From Aeriscardovia sp. (GTDB lineage: Bacteria > Actinomycetota > Actinomycetes > Actinomycetales > Bifidobacteriaceae), in NCBI GenBank assembly GCA_017405305.1, contig JAFRAT010000008.1:62001-126000 (forward strand): a stretch of 64,000 nucleotides of DNA. The letters run 5' to 3'. Numbering within the stretch: position 1 is the first letter of the stretch; each line of letters begins with the position of its first letter. The translations under genes and the position numbers were made by a program. The notes below the pieces were generated by a model that searched no databases, was not told the origin of the DNA, and saw nothing but the letters and a program-made list of their open reading frames with translations. This document shows, one piece after another, positions 62,070 through 64,000 of this stretch.

Positions 62070-63761
62070 ATGTTCGACAATTCAATTCGATTCGCGATGG
62101 CCCAAATCGACACGTTCGTGGGCGACATCCAGGGCAACAGCGACAAGGTCGTCCGATACTGTGCCGAAGCCGCCCATCACGGCGCCGACGTCGTCGTGTT
62201 CCCGGAGATGTCCTTGACGGGGTATCCAATCGACGATCTGACGTTTCGCGATTCCTTCCGCCGCGCGGCGAGCGACGCGGGCCGACGCCTGGCTTCCCGC
62301 CTGCAGGATGTCGGATTGGGCGGCCTGACCGTTATCGTCGGCACGCTGGGCCTGGGATCGGCAGCTGCGCAGAAGGGGAAAATCTGGTATGCCACAGACC
62401 ACAACCGCCTGTGCGCCATCCGCGGCGGCGAGATTGTCGCCACGTACGACAAGCACTTCCTGCCGACCTACGGGGTGTTTGACGAGCTGCGTCTCTTCGC
62501 ACCGGGCGACGGTGTCACCGTCCTGGATGTCAAGGGTCGGCGTGTCGGCGTCGCCATCTGCGAGGACATCTGGCGCGACGGTGGTACGGTGGCCAAGCTC
62601 GCAAACGAGAACCTCGATATGCTGGTCTCCATCAACGGCAGCCCGTACAACGCAGGGAAGATGGACACACGCTACAATCTCGTCCGCAAGCGCGCCATGG
62701 AGTGCGGCGCGCCAATGATGTACCTGAACCAGGTGGGCGCGCAAGACGACCTCGTCTTCGATGGCGGGAGCTTCGTCATGTCCCCCGACGGCACCCTCCT
62801 CGAGCAGAGCCCGCAGTACCGCGAGGATCTCAGCTACTGGACGCTTCCGGCAACCGAGTCCGCGTCCCTGGACCTGAAGCAGATCGACGACTCCCGCTCC
62901 GACTGCGCCGAGTTGGGCTGCCTCGACGAACAAATGTACGACACCTGCGTCCTGGGCCTGCGCGACTACGCGCGCAAAAACGGCTTGGATAAAGCAGTTC
63001 TCGGCCTGTCCGGCGGCATCGACTCCGCCCTGACGGCTACCATCGCCGTCGACGCCCTCGGCGCGGACAATGTCTGGGGCATCTCCATGCCCAGCCGATT
63101 CTCATCCGATGGCTCGAAGACGGACGCCGAGCAGCTGGCGTCGAACCTCGGCTGCCACTACGCCACGGAACCCATTGACGACCTGTTCGACGCATTCCAG
63201 AAGCGACTGTCGCTGGAAGGCGTCGCCAAGGAGAACCTCCAGGCACGCATCCGCGGCGTCATCCTCATGGGATACGCCAACAGAGGGAACATGCTGGCGC
63301 TGGACACCACGAACAAGTCCGAATTCGCCGTCGGTTACTTCACGCTGTACGGCGACGCCTGCGGCGGTTACGCCCCGCTAAGCGACATCTACAAGACGCA
63401 GGTCTACCGCCTGGCGAAGTGGCGCAATGACGAAGCCGTCAGGCGCGGCGAGACGGCACCTATCCCACAGAACTCCATTGACAAGCCGGCGAGCGCTGAG
63501 CTGCGGGAGGGACAGCAGGACTCCGACAGCCTGCCTCCGTATGACGAACTGGATGCAGTGCTGTCAGCGTACATCGAGGATGGCGATGGTCGCGCCGATA
63601 TGCTGTCGGACGGCTTTAGCCAAGGCACGGTCGACACCGTCATGCGGATGGTCGACCGGGCGGAGTGGAAGCGTCGTCAGGCTCCGCAAGGCCCGAAGGT
63701 CTCCTCGCGCGCGCTCAAGCACGACCGCCGGATTCCGGTGTCGCAACATTTCCAGGAGTGA
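62070..63761 (+). CDS. nadE: NAD+ synthase, glutamine-hydrolysing
   Basis: A 563-aa two-domain enzyme making NAD+ from nicotinate adenine dinucleotide, ATP and glutamine. The N-terminal nitrilase-like glutaminase has the Glu in FPEMSLTGYP, Lys in DKHFLPTYGVFDE, and Cys in VAICEDIWRDGG. The synthetase domain begins with the P-loop LSGGIDSALTA near residue 315. The ATG at 62070 follows GAAGG by seven bases; the frame is open 23 codons further upstream, which is less likely to be translated. The glutaminase domain shows that it need not rely on free ammonia. Confidence 0.94.
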   Translation: MFDNSIRFAMAQIDTFVGDIQGNSDKVVRYCAEAAHHGADVVVFPEMSLTGYPIDDLTFRDSFRRAASDAGRRLASRLQDVGLGGLTVIVGTLGLGSAAAQKGKIWYATDHNRLCAIRGGEIVATYDKHFLPTYGVFDELRLFAPGDGVTVLDVKGRRVGVAICEDIWRDGGTVAKLANENLDMLVSINGSPYNAGKMDTRYNLVRKRAMECGAPMMYLNQVGAQDDLVFDGGSFVMSPDGTLLEQSPQYREDLSYWTLPATESASLDLKQIDDSRSDCAELGCLDEQMYDTCVLGLRDYARKNGLDKAVLGLSGGIDSALTATIAVDALGADNVWGISMPSRFSSDGSKTDAEQLASNLGCHYATEPIDDLFDAFQKRLSLEGVAKENLQARIRGVILMGYANRGNMLALDTTNKSEFAVGYFTLYGDACGGYAPLSDIYKTQVYRLAKWRNDEAVRRGETAPIPQNSIDKPASAELREGQQDSDSLPPYDELDAVLSAYIEDGDGRADMLSDGFSQGTVDTVMRMVDRAEWKRRQAPQGPKVSSRALKHDRRIPVSQHFQE

Positions 63762-63892
63762 TTCTCTCGGTTCCCCTAAAAGCGGTTTCCCGCCCTCGTC
63801 GTTAGGCCTTCCGAGAGGCAGGAATGGCCAACGGCGGGGAATTGATGGAGAATGGAAGCCTATGGAATTTCATCGAGACTTTCAAAGGAGGA

Positions 63893-64000
63893 ATGATGCC
63901 GCAGAATACCGAGAAGAAGTGGTACTTCAACACGCATACCCATCAGGTCGAGCATGGCCGCATTTCCAGCCTCTTGGACGTCGTGGGACCATATGACACC
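63893..64000 (+). CDS. Small SPOR-like actinobacterial protein, cut by the window edge
   Basis: Starts at ATGATG after AAAGGAGGA and runs off the right edge after 36 codons. The visible part (KKWYFNTHTHQVEHGRISS then LLDVVGPYDT) resembles the start of short actinobacterial proteins annotated as SPOR domain-containing, in which WY...VE.G and GPY are conserved. Function is unknown. Confidence 0.65.
   Translation, partial: MMPQNTEKKWYFNTHTHQVEHGRISSLLDVVGPYDT

Overview
The window is a chromosomal segment of a high-GC Gram-positive actinobacterium, most likely Bifidobacterium or a close relative in the Bifidobacteriaceae. The evidence is the gene order miaB-miaA-ftsK-pgsA-cinA-clgR-DUF3046-recA-recX-hpf-secA, the actinobacterial proteins DUF3046, SepH, DUF4193 and HelY, the arrangement of principal sigma factor followed by topoisomerase IV, an actinobacterial SOS box at recA, and a bile salt hydrolase that points to a gut habitat.

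Layout. 0.1-8.3 kb: Bax-inhibitor-like membrane protein (minus), then tRNA modification (miaB, miaA), the DNA translocase ftsK, pgsA and cinA. 8.3-16.7 kb: an AT-richer accessory block inserted between cinA and clgR. It carries a complete streptolysin-S-like biosynthetic cluster for a thiazole/oxazole-modified peptide (TOMM/LAP): a 49-aa precursor with seven consecutive cysteines, an ABC ATPase, an ABC-2 permease, a small membrane protein, a SagB-type FMN dehydrogenase, a SagC-type E1-like leader-binding protein, a SagD-type YcaO cyclodehydratase and a CPBP (SagE-like) membrane protease/immunity protein. An intrinsic-terminator-like hairpin lies between the precursor/export half and the modification half. 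16.7-23.8 kb: clgR, DUF3046, recA, recX, RNase P RNA (minus), hpf, secA. 23.8-28.8 kb: ROK sugar kinase, bile salt hydrolase, HdeD-like protein, MFS carrier, small membrane protein. 28.9-33.3 kb: an intact SNF2-type helicase with a PLD-like N-terminus, followed by wreckage of a DUF4391 gene and of a type I restriction HsdR gene. 33.3-46.3 kb: plsC, a PASTA Ser/Thr kinase with a C-terminal frameshift, a polyprenyl diphosphate synthase, rpoD, parE, tRNA-Gly, parC and a phosphodiesterase-family protein. 46.4-64 kb: sepH, DUF4193, dut, relA, a DUF349 protein, hisS, aspS, helY, rarA, pepC, nadE and the start of a small SPOR-like protein at the right edge.

The most interesting part is the 9.4-15.2 kb cluster. 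Its parts make a coherent pathway: ribosomal synthesis of a Cys-rich precursor, cyclodehydration of Cys/Ser by the SagC/SagD pair, oxidation to azoles by SagB, leader removal and/or self-protection by the CPBP protein, and export by the ABC transporter. Gene order (A-G-H-x-B-C-D-E) differs from classical sagABCDEFGHI, and the core (SGC7SSGS) is distinct from those of streptolysin S and listeriolysin S as I remember them. Whether it has been described before needs a database search. No CRISPR array, transposase gene or integrase was seen.
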